In this document: one piece after another, positions 18,194-27,560 of the stretch
How positions within the stretch are numbered: the first letter of the stretch is position 1
How the letters are laid out: each line of letters starts with the position of its first letter
Origin: Bacteroidota bacterium
GTDB lineage: Bacteria > Bacteroidota > Rhodothermia > Rhodothermales > Bin80
Assembly (NCBI GenBank): GCA_026709335.1
Contig: JAPOTE010000029.1
Coordinates: 1-53,824, forward strand
Length of the DNA stretch: 53,824 bases
Reading direction: 5' to 3'
Notes under the pieces: model-generated
The model's input: only the letters and a program-made list of their open reading frames with translations
What the model was told of the DNA's origin: nothing
Database searches by the model: none
Made by a program: the position numbers and the translations under genes

Positions 18194-19957
18194 CTACCGA
18201 CTGTTCGTGATCAAAAATTCGGCGTCACGGGCCTCACTTTCCTTGTACCCATAACGAATCGCTTTTGCGCGCAGTCGCGTGCTATTTTCTAATCTGAGAG
18301 GTGCAGAAAATAGCATCCAGCGCCCTTCTTCCCCCGCATCATCAACCGTGGTATAGGCAATTGAAGCCCCCTGTGTTCCACTGTACATAATTACATCAAC
18401 AGGGCCATTAAAGATTCCTCCGCTTTGCGCATCATCCAACCCATCCGCTCTAATCGCAGTATGTGGGGTCGCCCGAGGGATCATGATAGGAGGGCTGGTT
18501 ACAGGCTGTTCTCTATCTGGCCACATGGATTCAACCATGTCCAACTCAGACGTGAACCCCCAGTCCCGGCTCTCGGTAATCCAGTCATCGAGAGCCTTTT
18601 GCATGCGCTTCAGCTCGTCTTTGAAGGCAGGATCATAGGCAAGATTGATTACCTCATGAGGATCTGTGACTGTATCGTATAATTCATGAACGGGGCGCTT
18701 TGGACGCATCCATAACATCTGGGCCCCTGTCAGTTGGTTGTTTGCGTGTAACCGGAAGAGCTCCTGCATCGTGGGCATGACATTCGCATAAGCCATCCAA
18801 AGTGCATAGGGTTTTTCCGGACGATAATTGCGGATGTATTTGTATTGGATACCCCGAACCCCTCTCACCAAATCATATTGCTCATCAAAGCGATCTCTGG
18901 CTGCATAGATATAATCATGTGGTGGTTTACTTCCTTCAAACTTTCCGGACAGGGGTCTTCCTTGCATATGAGCAGGAGGCTCAACTCCTGCAATTGAAAG
19001 TACTGTGGGGGCGAGATCAAGGAAGCTCACCAGACTTCCATCGACAGCAGGTGTTTGACCAGGTGTATGAATGATGAGAGGAACATGTAGTCCTGAGTCA
19101 TACAACCAACGTTTATGTCTTGGTAATCCATCCCCATGGTCACTCCAGAAGAAAATAATCGTATTATCCAAAAGCTCATCCTCGCGCAACTGATCAAGAA
19201 TCACACCAGCCTGCGTATCCATGGCTGCAATATTATCATACTGCTGTGCAATATCTCGTCGTACCACTGGCGTATCCGGATAGTACGGTGGCACTGAAAC
19301 TGTTGCCGGATCGGTAGACAGGGGAGAAGGCGGAGCATGTGCTGCTGAAGCCGGTAACCCCATGGCCTCAAATGCCCTGGCTGGATCCGGCCAGATCCGA
19401 CTCTCATGCGTCGTGGTGAAATTAAAGACAGAAAAAAATGGCTGACTCTTATCGGGCCGATTTCTCCAGTGTGCCTCAGAGCTCGATTCATCCCATGCTG
19501 TGATCGGAGTCTCAAACTGATAATCCTCCTTCACATTATTGGTTGTGTAATATCCCGCTGCACGCAGATACTCCGTGAAGGTCTTGACATAATGGGGTGG
19601 GACTACGCTGTACGGGGTCGGTTCAGGCGCGAAGGGAGCGCCGGAGAGTGTCCGCATATGGTGAGCACCCAAACTAACCTGATGCATACCAGTAATGATG
19701 GCTGCACGGCTTGGCGAACACACACCTGCAGTAGTGAATGCATGTGTATAGCGTGTACCAATACTTGCAAGCGAATCCAAGTGTGGTGTTTGGGCAACGG
19801 GATCTCCATAGGATCCAAGACGTGGGCCCATATCTTCGGCGGAGATCCAGACGATATTCGGGGGCTCCGAAAGTATCTCGGGTGGTAACTCCGTCAATTC
19901 CGGCTCAATGCACGCACAGAACCAAAATACCGAGCACCAAATGATGGTTCGCTTCAT
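18194..19957 (-). CDS. Lipoprotein sulfatase, paralogue of the 7880 gene
   Basis: A 587-residue family S1 sulfatase. The N-terminus FWFCAC offers a lipobox-like cysteine (C16), so it is a probable lipoprotein. Catalytic C80 lies in CSPSR, with metal-site residues AED (40-42) and WSDHGDG. It is similar along its whole length to the sulfatase at 7880-9607, indicating duplication. An extra loop rich in Ala and Pro follows the ARAFEAMG segment. Its start overlaps the stop of the cytochrome-LRR gene by 4 bases (ATGA), so they form an operon followed by the receptor fragment. The role would be desulfation of an imported or surface-bound polymer. Confidence 0.85.
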   Translation of the reverse strand: MKRTIIWCSVFWFCACIEPELTELPPEILSEPPNIVWISAEDMGPRLGSYGDPVAQTPHLDSLASIGTRYTHAFTTAGVCSPSRAAIITGMHQVSLGAHHMRTLSGAPFAPEPTPYSVVPPHYVKTFTEYLRAAGYYTTNNVKEDYQFETPITAWDESSSEAHWRNRPDKSQPFFSVFNFTTTHESRIWPDPARAFEAMGLPASAAHAPPSPLSTDPATVSVPPYYPDTPVVRRDIAQQYDNIAAMDTQAGVILDQLREDELLDNTIIFFWSDHGDGLPRHKRWLYDSGLHVPLIIHTPGQTPAVDGSLVSFLDLAPTVLSIAGVEPPAHMQGRPLSGKFEGSKPPHDYIYAARDRFDEQYDLVRGVRGIQYKYIRNYRPEKPYALWMAYANVMPTMQELFRLHANNQLTGAQMLWMRPKRPVHELYDTVTDPHEVINLAYDPAFKDELKRMQKALDDWITESRDWGFTSELDMVESMWPDREQPVTSPPIMIPRATPHTAIRADGLDDAQSGGIFNGPVDVIMYSGTQGASIAYTTVDDAGEEGRWMLFSAPLRLENSTRLRAKAIRYGYKESEARDAEFLITNSR

Positions 19958-21465
19958 GGCCCAGTTGAATCAGACTGTACAGGAGACAGACTTAAACCGG
20001 TATTGATATAAAGTTCAGGGGCAGCAGACTGGAGGCGTGCAATTCCCTCACCGGTGGTTCCAGTCTGCCAGAGATATAAAGATTTGAGAGCAGGAAGATC
20101 TTCAAGATGAACCAGACCGGAATCAGAGACTTCTGTTCCATACAGATTGAGGTATTCCAGATACTCCAAGTCACTCAGGTAAGCCAAACCTGCATCTGTG
20201 ACAGAGGTCTTCTGTAAATGGAGGCGGGTTACATGTGGCAGATCCCCGACTGCCTCTAACAGGTTATCTCCTATCTGCGTTCGTCCAAGATCAAGCCATG
20301 CAATATTAGGTGAAAGACGGCGCAGAGCATCCTTTAACCGATCGTTATCTGTACAGGTCTGTGGATTCACGCAGCGTACCTGTAGATAGGGTTCATGCTC
20401 CGCCAATGGGATGACTGACAGTCCCAAGGTAGCCAGTGCGACCACATCCATGGAATCAGGCGGGGTCGTTTCCAAGGCAAAGATACCGGTTCGAATTTCG
20501 CCGAGTCCCATGTATTCAACAATGGTCTGAGTCGTTGGTGACCATTCTGCGTCCGGCAGGAGCTCATCAAAAGATGCACCGGAATCAATCCACCACCGTA
20601 ATAGCTCGGCCTCGGCTATTGAAATCTGTGGGCTCTCTTCTGGAGGCATTCGATCCCCTGAGCTCGACGGCAACCAGATACGATAGATCAACTCACTCTC
20701 ATGGGACCGGCCTGCGACAATGGATGGACCACTGTCGCCTCCCTCAGTAATAAATTCAGGCTCGTCCAAACGAAGGCCACCCCTTTGAACATTCGCATTA
20801 TGACATGCAACACATCTAGATTCAAGAATCGGAGCAATCAGAGCTGCATAGACTGTAGCCTGAGATGGATTCTCGAGCTGCAATTTTCCGATGTCAGCTT
20901 TCTTGGGAAGTCCTGCAATTTGACGTAGCCCGTCAGGCAGATAACGGGTTAAATAATCTGGACCATGCGTGAGAACTCCTCCTAGGTGTCCAGTAAAAGT
21001 GATCGCCACAAGCATCACGCATAGCGCAATCCCATACATTCGCCGTTCCCAATGTTTGAGCCAACGTTCGGAGAGACCTGGCCAAGCCTTGTACAGATAC
21101 GCTAACGAAGCACACAGTACGACCAACACCCCCATACGCTTATGCCACATCAATTCATTTGCAGCATATCCACCTCCCTGTGCCAGATACAGACCTGCCA
21201 AGACCGCCAAAATCGATGTCCATACCCCGATATACAGCAGTGCAAGAATTCCTGTATCGTAACGCCCCCTTAGCGAGGGAATCCGAGAAAGTAGCTCAAG
21301 CAGAACTGCAACGACCAAAATCCCAATTGGCAGATGAACCACCAAAGGATGAAAACGACCCAGAAACAAGCTAAAATCGCTGGGCCGTCCGTCGCCGGGC
21401 ACCAGCAACAGCATGACTGTCACAAACGCTAAACCCCCACATAACCAAAATAAAGACCGTTTCAT
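19954..21465 (-). CDS. Membrane cytochrome c / leucine-rich-repeat fusion (DUF2231-like)
   Basis: A 503-residue protein with three parts. Residues 1-165 hold about five membrane spans, with the FHPLVVHLPIGIL motif typical of DUF2231-like membrane domains. Residues ~205-310 form a Planctomycete-type cytochrome domain with one heme site (CVACH, C218/C221/H222), RMPPEESP as a possible methionine ligand region, and LLRWWIDSGA. Residues ~385-490 are leucine-rich repeats (LDLGRTQI, LHLQKTSV, LNLYGTEV, LYLWQTG at ~24-residue spacing). It may pass electrons at the inner membrane and bind a partner with the repeats. It is the first gene of the sulfatase operon. Confidence 0.75.
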   Translation of the reverse strand: MKRSLFWLCGGLAFVTVMLLLVPGDGRPSDFSLFLGRFHPLVVHLPIGILVVAVLLELLSRIPSLRGRYDTGILALLYIGVWTSILAVLAGLYLAQGGGYAANELMWHKRMGVLVVLCASLAYLYKAWPGLSERWLKHWERRMYGIALCVMLVAITFTGHLGGVLTHGPDYLTRYLPDGLRQIAGLPKKADIGKLQLENPSQATVYAALIAPILESRCVACHNANVQRGGLRLDEPEFITEGGDSGPSIVAGRSHESELIYRIWLPSSSGDRMPPEESPQISIAEAELLRWWIDSGASFDELLPDAEWSPTTQTIVEYMGLGEIRTGIFALETTPPDSMDVVALATLGLSVIPLAEHEPYLQVRCVNPQTCTDNDRLKDALRRLSPNIAWLDLGRTQIGDNLLEAVGDLPHVTRLHLQKTSVTDAGLAYLSDLEYLEYLNLYGTEVSDSGLVHLEDLPALKSLYLWQTGTTGEGIARLQSAAPELYINTGLSLSPVQSDSTGP

Positions 21466-21953
21466 AGTGTGAATTTAGGGATTTAAATGAAATATGACAA
21501 TTTTTAGGCTATTCCCCATGGGGATCCGATACCTTGTACATGCAATCCTATCATTGAGCAATCACTGAAATGCTTCTTTGAAGAGGTTCTCGCAAAACCT
21601 CTGTTTTCAAACAGAAAAGCTCCCTCAGATGGTTTCAGAGCAATGCATATGCTCAATTTCGAGGGGTTTGCAAAGGTTCTGAATTTAGCACTTTTGCCCT
21701 CATCAGCTGAAAAAAAATCTCTACCACTTACGACTCGTTTTGCCAATAATTCCTCAAAGAGGAACAGGACTTACTGTAACCATAAATTTTATGCACCTTG
21801 AAGGATAGTTTTCGATCTTCTGATTACATGAATTGCGGATTCAATCTGAACATAGATCCTACCTGAGAATATATTCTTTCGGTTCCAGAATTACTCAATC
21901 CCACAACTTTACCTCCGCGTTATTATTCCAAAGCAAATTCCTCGCGTGAATCA
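21466..21953. other. Divergent intergenic region carrying repeat copy B
   Basis: This 488-base gap separates two divergent genes. It contains the repeat at 21589-21676. Beyond that I see only A/T-rich sequence and no reliable gene. Short open frames across the repeat on both strands have no recognisable protein features. Confidence 0.5.
21589..21676. repeat. Foldable intergenic repeat, copy B
   Basis: It aligns with copy A over ~85 bases at roughly three-quarters identity by eye. The shared cores are CAGAGCAATG(T/C)ATATG and TTTGCAA. It keeps the same folding plan with changed bases: an outer pair CTCGCAAAACCTC (21589-21601) with GAGGGGTTTGC (21661-21671), and a local hairpin TTTTC/GAAAA (21604-21618). 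The differences fall mostly outside third-codon positions, which argues against a shared coding sequence. Confidence 0.5.
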
Positions 21954-24203
21954 ATGAGTGACAAAGACGAGCGACATTTAGGTCGTTTCGGAGCAACCAC
22001 ACTTGGTGTGGGGGCAATTGTTGGGGGTGGAATTCTTGCACTTGCTGGCGTTGCCTTCGCCACCGCTGGCCCGGCTGCTATCATTGCCTTTGCTCTCAAC
22101 GGTGGCATTGCATTTCTTACAGCTGTGAGTTTCGCGCGACTGGCCTCGCGCTACCCTGAATCCGGTGGTACATACGCCTATGCGAAGCGAGTCGTCTCGA
22201 TCGAGGTAGCATTTATTGTGGGATGGGTTGTCTGGTTCGCCTCGATCGTAGCCGGCGTTCTCTATGCGCTCGGATTTGCTGTTTTCGCCGTTGAAGGTGC
22301 AATTCGATTGTTTCCAGCTTTCACGGGACAGTGGAGCTGGATCGGGGATGGGCGCGGAGAGATCCTGCTGGCACTCGCCGCGATCGGAGCTTATTCCTGG
22401 ATTCTAGTGGGACGCTCAGCAGGAGGCGGCATTGCGGCCACCGTTGGCAAGGTGATCGTCTTTGTACTGCTCATTATTGGAGGAATCTGGGCGTGGCTAA
22501 ATGGAAATCCATCTGAAACGGTCGGGCGCTTACACCCGTTTGCACCCGGTGGCGCGCTGGGAATTGTACAGGCAATGGGCTATACCTTCATCGCTCTCCA
22601 GGGATTCGATCTGATCGCAGCTGTTGGAGGTGAAGTAAAAGATCCGAAACGGACGTTGCCATTTGCAATGTACACAGCTCTCGGCATCACGCTTGTGATC
22701 TATCTACCCCTTCTATTTGTCATTGCGACGGTGGGAGCTCCATCTGGCGGAGTCTTTGCTGAGGCGCAGGCAAACCCTGAGGGACTCGTTGCCGGGGCCG
22801 TAGACCGCTATCTAGGAACTCCGGGTTATTGGCTCGTGATCGGGGCCGGTATTCTGTCAATGCTCTCCGCCCTGCATGCCAATTTATACGGTGCTTCCCG
22901 TGTAGTCTTTTCCATGGCCCGCGACCGCACACTCCCTCGTCAACTTGGGCAAGTACGCGGACAATCAGGAGCGCCAGCTATAGCGGTGATCTCTACCGGA
23001 GTAATGATGATCATTATTGTGCTTGCAGTGGATAATGTGGCGGCAGCAGGAGCAGCTGCCAGTCTGATATTTCTCATTTCATTTGCTATGGTACACTGTA
23101 CCACGACTCTTACTCTGCGGCGCTCTGGGGAAAATCAGCTTCCGCTTCTACCCATTTTAGGAGCACTGTTTTGCCTGGGATTAGCGATCTTTCAGGCGGT
23201 CGTTGTTCCTGAGGCAGGCCGTGTCGTAGCCCTATGGTTGGGCGTCGGCGTGGTTTTGTACCTGATGGCTCTTGCACCTGGTGCCAGAGTAGCCGATGCA
23301 AGCGCTGAAGCCAGCGATCCGGAATTGGCTCGATCGAGGGGGCGAAATCCTCTTGTTCTTGCCCCCATCGCGAATCCTGCAAGTGCAGCAAGCTTGTCGA
23401 ATGTCGCCTCTACGGTGCGGACTCCGAATGCAGGAAAAGTGGTTCTTCTTTCAGTGCTACGCCCAAATTCAATTTCCGGTGATGCAATCATCCGTGATGC
23501 AAAGGATATTTTGGCCGAGTCTGTCGGTCAGCACCTTGATGGCACTGCGAACCTAGAAACACTGTTTACCGTAGCATCTGATGTGTGGGAAGAAATTGCA
23601 CGCGTCGCAAATGAGCACAGCTGTGAAACCGTGCTTGTCGGCCTACCTCGTATTCAGGAACCCGGGGTGGAAGCCCGACTGGAAGGATTGATCTCCGCTA
23701 TTCATGCAGATGTAGTCATTGTGCGTGCTCCACCGCGATGGCATATTTCCGAAGTATCACGTATTCTAGTGCCTGTCCGGGGCCAGCGTGTACATAGCCC
23801 CCTGCGTGCACGTTTATTGGCCAGCTTGTCTCGTACAACCCCTCCCGACGTGACGTATGTACAGACATTGCCCTCAGATACAAGAGCGGATGCCCAACGA
23901 CGACATCAGCAAGTAATCCAGCGTCTTGCCAGAGACGAGGCCGCAGGGCCATATCAAGTGGAAATTGATTTGGTTGACGATCCTGTCGCTCGCATTGTGG
24001 ACAGAGCTTCAACGAGCGAACTTATTGTGATGGGGATGGAAAGTCGCCTCCGACACAAGCCTTCTATCGGCCCATTCGCTCTAGAGATCGCAAGAAGAAC
24101 AACAGTGCCCCTGATTCTTCTGGGGTGCCGCCACTACGCCGCCTCTCTGGCAACACGAGGATTTGCACAAGCCGTCTCCGTAATTCAGAAGCCCCTTGGT
24201 TAA
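21954..24203 (+). CDS. APC-family amino acid permease fused to two UspA domains
   Basis: A 749-residue protein. Residues ~10-440 are a 12-span APC superfamily transporter (GVGAIVGGGILALAG in the first helix, RYPESGGTYAYAKR, QGFDLIAAVGGEVKDPKR and SMARDRTLPRQLGQV). The C-terminal ~280 residues form two universal-stress-protein-like domains (one ending IVRAPPR, a second containing SELIVMGMESRLRHKPSIGP). Such permease-Usp fusions occur in several phyla, where the Usp part is thought to bind nucleotide and regulate transport. The substrate is probably an amino acid or polyamine. The gene is divergent from the cytochrome-LRR operon. The start ATG at 21954 follows an A/C-rich leader without a clear ribosome site. 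Confidence 0.9.
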   Translation: MSDKDERHLGRFGATTLGVGAIVGGGILALAGVAFATAGPAAIIAFALNGGIAFLTAVSFARLASRYPESGGTYAYAKRVVSIEVAFIVGWVVWFASIVAGVLYALGFAVFAVEGAIRLFPAFTGQWSWIGDGRGEILLALAAIGAYSWILVGRSAGGGIAATVGKVIVFVLLIIGGIWAWLNGNPSETVGRLHPFAPGGALGIVQAMGYTFIALQGFDLIAAVGGEVKDPKRTLPFAMYTALGITLVIYLPLLFVIATVGAPSGGVFAEAQANPEGLVAGAVDRYLGTPGYWLVIGAGILSMLSALHANLYGASRVVFSMARDRTLPRQLGQVRGQSGAPAIAVISTGVMMIIIVLAVDNVAAAGAAASLIFLISFAMVHCTTTLTLRRSGENQLPLLPILGALFCLGLAIFQAVVVPEAGRVVALWLGVGVVLYLMALAPGARVADASAEASDPELARSRGRNPLVLAPIANPASAASLSNVASTVRTPNAGKVVLLSVLRPNSISGDAIIRDAKDILAESVGQHLDGTANLETLFTVASDVWEEIARVANEHSCETVLVGLPRIQEPGVEARLEGLISAIHADVVIVRAPPRWHISEVSRILVPVRGQRVHSPLRARLLASLSRTTPPDVTYVQTLPSDTRADAQRRHQQVIQRLARDEAAGPYQVEIDLVDDPVARIVDRASTSELIVMGMESRLRHKPSIGPFALEIARRTTVPLILLGCRHYAASLATRGFAQAVSVIQKPLG

Positions 24204-24580
24204 ATCCAAACTTTTGACCTCAGTAGGGAAGCATCATATTTCGCCGAGAGAGCTTTTTATAGGCGCCTTTCAACTGCAGATCTTTGTTTTCTTGATTTAC
24301 AAATCTTATCGGCCCAGAGAAAAAACTCAAAATCGGTGATCTACTTGGGGCTATTCATAGACAATATACTTTCCAGCTGCACCGCTTATGCTACTCCCCA
24401 AAGAGGTCACTGTAAAATTTGCTAGCGACAAGAGCCACCAGATTCAAATCTCTATCGAAAAAGGCGGTATATCCGATGCAAGATTGTTCATCCTTACATC
24501 AGGGATTCAACTTGCTGACCTTCGGAACCATAGATCTTATACCCTGTCTAATCGACTCTAAAAGGTTTGCCATTTGCATT
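24204..24580. other. Intergenic region before the ATPase gene
   Basis: The 377-base gap has no recognised gene. An in-frame extension of the ATPase from a TTG at 24419 is possible, but its residues lack domain features, and the ATG at 24581 is preferred. No clear terminator hairpin is seen after the permease. Confidence 0.4.
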
Positions 24581-25720
24581 ATGCCGAAGTCTCAGATTCC
24601 CCCTGCTGCTTCAACCAAGTCAACGCATGACCGCGGCCCCACTCCATATTTTCATGGACGAGGACGAATTCTCCGAGATTTTACCAAACAATTAAAGCTT
24701 GCAGCGGAGGAGAAGGATGGAACAGTTTTCCTGATCCAAGGCGCACCAGGTTCGGGAAAAACTGCCCTGCTTCATGAATGTGAGAAGCTGGCACTGGCGA
24801 ATGGATGGGAAACCACCAAAAAGAAAATATATCCACAGGCTCTTTGGACCCCGAGTGAATTACGCAAATCTCTCGGGCAGAACATCAGGGCTAAATTTTC
24901 GGGGACCGGAGGGGTTATGATTCAGGTGGCTCCAATAGGAGTCAAAGCGGAATGGGCACAAAAGACAACTTTAAGCATACTGGGTAGTGGAAAGAAACCG
25001 TTGCTCCTACAGTTGGATGAAGCTCAAACAATAGGAACGACCAACGCACCCCACACCCCCGAACTGAAGAGCGTTGCGACCAACGTGCTTCAAGCCATTC
25101 ATAATGGTGAGTTAGGTAGACCTGTTGTGCTAATCGCAGCTGGATTAGGGACGACATCGGACGCTTTTGGGGCCTTGGGAATCTCAAGATTCGCAGAGAG
25201 CTGTTTTGTGGAATTAGGAGCCTTAAGCAGGGAATCCGAGCGAGCGGTGATTTACGACTGGCTCACGAAAGAAGGAGGTGCTCAGGGAAATCCGGCTGCA
25301 TGGATCGATGCGATTGTACAGGAAACGCATCAATGGCCCCGGCATGTCCACTCTTATGCAAAACATGCCGCAGAGCACTTGAAAGAAAATGGCGGAATCA
25401 TGACGACGCAGGGACTGAATGCCGTCATAGAATCAGGCCAAGAGGGGCGCAAACAATACTATAAACAACGTGTAAGTAAGTTTTACGGTGATCAGCTACA
25501 GCGCCTCATGAGCTCTATTTCTAACAACCCGCTGGGGGAGCCTATCTCCCGCCTTGCTATAATATCTTCACTGGCACAAACATATGACGACGATAAAGCT
25601 GAGGACCTACTTAAAGACTTTATTGAAAAAGGAATCCTGGAGAAAAGTGGAAAAGGCCTATCCATCCCCATTCCCTCCATGCACGCATGGTTAAAAGAGG
25701 AATATGGTGCGTCAAGTTAA
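24581..25720 (+). CDS. Solitary P-loop AAA/STAND-like ATPase
   Basis: A 379-residue protein. Walker A is GAPGSGKT (54-61), Walker B is LLLQLDEAQT (D146/E147), and a sensor-like segment VVLIAAGLGTT follows, so it is an ORC/AAA_16-AAA_22-like P-loop ATPase. The C-terminus (~300-379) looks like a small winged-helix module (ISRLAIISSL, then LLKDFIEKGILEK). No effector or nuclease domain is attached. It stands alone between a transporter and the PSCyt operon, in a region with an orphan downstream fragment and nested inverted repeats, which suggests an acquired gene. It could be a regulator, a transposition helper-like ATPase or part of a defence module. The function is not known. Confidence 0.65.
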   Translation: MPKSQIPPAASTKSTHDRGPTPYFHGRGRILRDFTKQLKLAAEEKDGTVFLIQGAPGSGKTALLHECEKLALANGWETTKKKIYPQALWTPSELRKSLGQNIRAKFSGTGGVMIQVAPIGVKAEWAQKTTLSILGSGKKPLLLQLDEAQTIGTTNAPHTPELKSVATNVLQAIHNGELGRPVVLIAAGLGTTSDAFGALGISRFAESCFVELGALSRESERAVIYDWLTKEGGAQGNPAAWIDAIVQETHQWPRHVHSYAKHAAEHLKENGGIMTTQGLNAVIESGQEGRKQYYKQRVSKFYGDQLQRLMSSISNNPLGEPISRLAIISSLAQTYDDDKAEDLLKDFIEKGILEKSGKGLSIPIPSMHAWLKEEYGASS

Positions 25721-25930
25721 CTGGCAAAATGGAATGCGGATATGGATCCCGCAATATGAAGTGAACCGATATATATTTCCGCGAGCTTTGCGATTGATCC
25801 GCGGGGGAGCGGTATAAATTTTTTCTATCAAAAACTACTCCGCTTGATATTCAAATCAGTGGATTAAATTTTCAGCTCATGACTACTCTTTGTTGAGGTT
25901 AAGTGAATACCGAAACAAATCCGCTGCTGT
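25721..25930. other. Intergenic region with nested GC-rich inverted repeats
   Basis: Downstream of the ATPase stop are several short stems: TGCGG/CCGCA around 25736-25754, CCGCG/CGCGG around 25779-25805, and AGCGG/CCGCT around 25809-25846. They could be overlapping terminator or structured-RNA signals. No T-run of classical form follows any of them. Confidence 0.35.
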
Positions 25931-26074
25931 CTACAAATCTCCATCGTCTTGATCATTTAGCAATTTCTCAAATGCCTCTTTAAATTTGGCATAACTCTGC
26001 TCCTTGTTACATAAATCATACCTACGGTTCCGCCCAAAATGAATACCTCCGGCTCGGATATAAAAAATACGCAA
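25931..26074 (-). CDS. Orphan 47-codon ORF directly after a DUF1501 stop
   Basis: Immediately after the TGA of the DUF1501 gene, the same reading frame continues from a TTG for 47 codons to a TAG. The peptide (IRAGGIHFGRNRRYDL, then SYAKFKEAFEKLL and an acidic tail) has the composition of a real protein end, but I do not recognise it. It could be the 3' relic of a gene cut by rearrangement, a read-through extension, or chance. No ribosome site is clear. Confidence 0.25.
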   Translation of the reverse strand: MRIFYIRAGGIHFGRNRRYDLCNKEQSYAKFKEAFEKLLNDQDDGDL

Positions 26075-27517
26075 TCAGGCCAACACCTTGTGCACAACGT
26101 GACCATGTACATCTGTTAAGCGAAAATCTCTGCCCTGAAAAGGATAGGTTAGTCGCTCATGATCAAACCCAAGCAAGTGCAGAATCGTAGCCTGAAGGTC
26201 ATGAACATGTACGCGGCCACTCACCGCACTATATCCAATCTCATCGGTTTCACCATGAGTAATCCCCCCCTGGATACCACCACCGGCCATCCACATTGTA
26301 TAGACATCACTGTGATGATCTCTTCCCACATAGGGGTTATCTGAGCCTGATCGGTTCTCCAACATCGGAGTTCGCCCAAACTCCCCGCCCCAAATCACTA
26401 AGGTTTCTTCCAGAAGACCCCTTTGATCAATATCCGTCAGAAGTGCCGTTACCGGACGATCCGTTTCTCTACATCGATGCAGAAATCCTCCATCCAGAGA
26501 CTCGCTCTCTCCCGCCCCATGTGAGTCCCAACCCCAGTGAAACAACTGAACAAAACGGACCCCACGCTCTACAAGTCGCCGTGCGAGAAGGCAATTATTA
26601 CTGAATGCTGTTTCACCAGGTTCTGTCCCATACAACTCGTGAATATAGCTTGGTTCACGACTGATATCCATTGCTTCCGGGACAGATGTCTGCATTCGGA
26701 ATGCCATTTCGTATTGTGAGATCCGTGTCAAGATTTCTGGATCCCCAACCTCCTCATGTTGCTGCTGATTGATGGAATTGATTGCATCAATCGTCTTGCG
26801 CCTAAGACTGCGCGGAACCCCATCCGGATCTCCCAAAAATAGAACTGGATCTCCTTTCGTTCTGCATTGAACTCCCTGATACACGGTCGGAAGGAAGCCA
26901 CTTCCATATACGCTGGCCCCGGCATCTGGCGCGACTCCACCGGAAAGCAAAACGACAAAAGCAGGAAGGTTTTCATTTTCACTGCCAAGCCCATAGGTTA
27001 CCCATGAACCCATACTGGGGCGGCCAAGTCGTGGACTTCCGGAGTGAACCAAAAGCTGCGCCGGAGCATGGTTGAATTCATCCGTATGCATCGCTTTAAG
27101 AAATGCGATCTTGTCGACTACTCGCCCAAGGTGCGGCAAATGATTTGAAATCCATGCCCCGGACTCTCCATGCTGCTGAAACGAGGCTTGCGGGCCCAGC
27201 ATCTTCGGGATCCCGCGAATAAATGCAAATCTCTTCCCTTCCAGAAGAGATTCCGGGCAATCCTGTCCATCCAGTCGAGCCAAATCCGGCTTGTAGTCAA
27301 ACAGCTCAAGCTGAGAGGGGCCTCCAGCCATGTGCAAAAAAATCACCCGTTTTGCCTTCGGTGCGAAATGTGGCCCGGGAGCAGATGGTGCAACCGCAGA
27401 GGCGGTCCCGAGCGATGCAAACGCCATTGCCCCGAGGCCTGCACCTGCAGATTTCAGAAAATGACGGCGTGTAATATGCCCCAAATAGGTATGACGGGCT
27501 TCGTTGATAAGGCTCAT
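26075..27517 (-). CDS. Tat-exported DUF1501 protein (pair 3)
   Basis: A 480-residue DUF1501 protein, structurally related to sulfatases and alkaline phosphatases. The N-terminal twin-arginine signal is TRRHFLKSAGAGLG (residues 17-30). Family blocks: FLHMAGGPSQLELFDYKP, HDFNHAPAQ-like [23 protein letters not shown] and YVGRDHHSDVYTMWMAGGG. The C-terminus ends in the shared motif [14 protein letters not shown]. It is the last gene of a six-gene minus-strand block, 43 bases behind its partner cytochrome-type gene. The family's substrate is unknown, though genomic pairing with DUF1549/DUF1553 is general in Planctomycetes and relatives. It carries no extra domain. Confidence 0.9.
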   Translation of the reverse strand: MSLINEARHTYLGHITRRHFLKSAGAGLGAMAFASLGTASAVAPSAPGPHFAPKAKRVIFLHMAGGPSQLELFDYKPDLARLDGQDCPESLLEGKRFAFIRGIPKMLGPQASFQQHGESGAWISNHLPHLGRVVDKIAFLKAMHTDEFNHAPAQLLVHSGSPRLGRPSMGSWVTYGLGSENENLPAFVVLLSGGVAPDAGASVYGSGFLPTVYQGVQCRTKGDPVLFLGDPDGVPRSLRRKTIDAINSINQQQHEEVGDPEILTRISQYEMAFRMQTSVPEAMDISREPSYIHELYGTEPGETAFSNNCLLARRLVERGVRFVQLFHWGWDSHGAGESESLDGGFLHRCRETDRPVTALLTDIDQRGLLEETLVIWGGEFGRTPMLENRSGSDNPYVGRDHHSDVYTMWMAGGGIQGGITHGETDEIGYSAVSGRVHVHDLQATILHLLGFDHERLTYPFQGRDFRLTDVHGHVVHKVLA

Positions 27518-27560
27518 TCGATCTAGTTTACTTCAGTGAACAGCGTTGCACCGACCATGG

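Noticed and set aside
21504-21746. 80-codon minus-strand frame across repeat copy B
   Set aside because: It exists only because the repeat is open in that frame. It has no domain or signal pattern.
24419-24580. N-terminal extension of the ATPase from a TTG
   Set aside because: The 54 added residues lack structure or similarity, and the ATG at 24581 gives a normal start 53 residues before the Walker A motif.
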